A stretch of DNA of 64,000 nucleotides from Emticicia fluvialis. GTDB lineage: Bacteria; Bacteroidota; Bacteroidia; Cytophagales; Spirosomataceae. The notes below the pieces were generated by a model. The model was given only the letters and a program-made list of their open reading frames with translations, was not told the origin of the DNA and ran no database searches. Below are positions 62,956 through 64,000 of this stretch, piece after piece (position 1 is the stretch's first letter; every line of letters starts with the position of its first letter). The position numbers were made by a program, and so were the translations under genes. Where the stretch lies: the NCBI RefSeq assembly GCF_024793945.1, contig NZ_JANUSD010000021.1, forward strand, positions 1-64,000, read 5' to 3'.

Positions 62956-64000
62956 ATGAAACAAGCAAAGGACCCTTATGCCGCCCTCCGGTACCCGGAG
63001 TTCAGATACTTTATTACTGCTCAGTTTATATTTACAGTTGCCATTCTGGTGCAGGAGGTGGTTGTAAGTTATTACCTGTATGAAATAACACACGACCCCC
63101 TTTCGCTTGGGTTGATTGGCCTTTTTGAGGCGATTCCGTATATATCGCTGGCTTTGTTTGGGGGTTACTTTGCCGACCGCAAAGATAAGCGAACCATCAT
63201 TCAGGTTTGTTATACCATTATTATGATGTGCTCATTGCTTTTGCTATGGGTAACTCATCCTTCTACCGACCACGGATTCAGCCTGGCACAGCAAAAAAAC
63301 TTTATTTATCTTACGGTTTTCTTTCTGGGTGTAGCCCGAGGGTTTTATGGCCCGGCGTGGTCTTCATTGAAGCCGTTTCTGGTTCCGGCCGAACACTACT
63401 CAAACTCGGCCTCTTGGAGCAGCCAGTTCTGGCAGACAGGCTCTATTCTGGGGCCGGCTTCTGCCGGGTTTTTGTATAGCTGGCTTGGGCTGACTAATGT
63501 TTTGGTACTGGTAATTCTTCTTTTTCTGACTGCTTTCATTTTTGTTTCGCGCATCTCAAAAAAGGGTATTCAGAATATAGAGAAGCAGGCTGATGTTTTC
63601 AAAAGCCTGAAAGAAGGCATCAGTTTTGTAACCCGGAACAGGATACTCTTTTACGCCATTATGTTGGATATGTTTTCGGTGCTGTTTGGGGGTGTTGTGG
63701 CTATTCTACCAGTATTTGCCAAGGATATTCTGCACGTTGGTGCACAGGGTTTGGGCATTATGCGTGCCGCTCCCGGTTTAGGTGCGGTGCTTACTATGTT
63801 GGGTACGGCGTATTTTCCGCCCACGCGCAAAGCATGGCGCAATATGCTAATCGCTGTAACCGGTTTCGGGCTTGCCACATTGGTATTTGCGGTGTCAACC
63901 AGTTTCTGGTTATCGGTAGGGGCGTTATTTCTTACAGGTGCTTTTGACAGCGTTAGTGTGGTTATAAGGCAGACAATTCTGCAGGTTTTACCTCCAGACC
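62956..64000 (+). CDS. MFS transporter (MFS_3, EntS-like), truncated by window end
   Basis: The ATG at 62956 opens a frame that stays open to the window edge (348 codons). The visible part has about ten helices. It begins PYAALRYPEFRYFITAQF and has the loop GGYFADRKDKRTII between helices 2 and 3, the MFS motif A form of the enterobactin-exporter-like group (MFS_3). The second half repeats with FGGVVAILPVFAKDIL and helices to the end. Substrate unknown. About two helices and the tail are missing beyond the right edge. Confidence 0.9.
   Translation, partial: MKQAKDPYAALRYPEFRYFITAQFIFTVAILVQEVVVSYYLYEITHDPLSLGLIGLFEAIPYISLALFGGYFADRKDKRTIIQVCYTIIMMCSLLLLWVTHPSTDHGFSLAQQKNFIYLTVFFLGVARGFYGPAWSSLKPFLVPAEHYSNSASWSSQFWQTGSILGPASAGFLYSWLGLTNVLVLVILLFLTAFIFVSRISKKGIQNIEKQADVFKSLKEGISFVTRNRILFYAIMLDMFSVLFGGVVAILPVFAKDILHVGAQGLGIMRAAPGLGAVLTMLGTAYFPPTRKAWRNMLIAVTGFGLATLVFAVSTSFWLSVGALFLTGAFDSVSVVIRQTILQVLPPD

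Overview
The window looks like a chromosomal segment from a gliding-type Bacteroidota bacterium, probably in the Cytophagales or a close relative. The evidence is a GldH lipoprotein next to a RicT-like PSP1 protein, a PorZ-like propeller protein with a type IX secretion sorting tail, PafA phosphatase, CcmF-type cytochrome assembly, an orphan FtsX/MacB permease, and promoters of the Bacteroidota TTTG/TAnnTTTG form. I assign no species. No rRNA, tRNA, CRISPR array, prophage or complete insertion sequence was seen. Most genes are housekeeping or ordinary accessory genes, separated by clear hairpin terminators.

Layout. 0.2-8.4 kb: a carboxypeptidase-regulatory-like surface protein, a CDGSH/4Fe-4S protein, a minus-strand run (penicillin acylase, small membrane protein, OmpH/Skp-like chaperone, TatC), and a xylulokinase-like FGGY kinase. 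8.5-12.8 kb: NFACT/Rqc2-like and RluF-like genes overlapping by 4 bp, then recA and an SRPBCC protein. 13-21 kb: a barrel-like protein, an amidohydrolase interrupted at an A9 run, PafA, a CrtZ-like hydroxylase, a class A beta-lactamase-fold protein lacking Glu166, a polyprenyl diphosphate synthase and a patatin. 21-36.6 kb: an AGMO-like hydroxylase, propeller proteins, an AI-2E-family exporter, an FtsX-like permease with a probable sigma-54 promoter, OxyR with a probable autoregulatory site, two helicases and a GH20 hexosaminidase.

36.8-45.5 kb is a sulfur-oxidation and transport island: TauE/SafE exporter, persulfide dioxygenase-rhodanese fusion, TsdA-like dihaem cytochrome c, OprD-like porin and two paralogous pairs of YeeE/YedE half-transporters, with AlgH and HNH genes between the pairs. 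Three promoters of the island carry a Crp/Fnr-like box (TGTAA-N6-TCAC) at 37, 37 and 47 bp from the -7 element, so the sites lie on the same face of the helix. Together the genes could import thiosulfate or sulfane sulfur, oxidise persulfide to sulfite, export sulfite and oxidise thiosulfate in the periplasm.

45.6-64 kb: a PmoA-family protein, a 213-bp-period tandem array of palindromes, dipeptide epimerase, ComB, DHFR, HemB, a LON-domain protein, GldH and RicT-like PSP1, PurD, a predicted zinc protease, a small membrane protein with CcmF, a PorZ-like protein, an M1 peptidase and an MFS transporter that runs off the right edge.

The strongest leads beyond ordinary annotation are the shared operator set of the sulfur island, the sigma-54 promoter with a palindromic upstream site at the FtsX permease, the perfect OxyR-consensus site at oxyR, the palindrome array with compensatory changes, and the dnaX-like slippery site in the amidohydrolase. 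All are read by eye from the sequence and none has been tested computationally.
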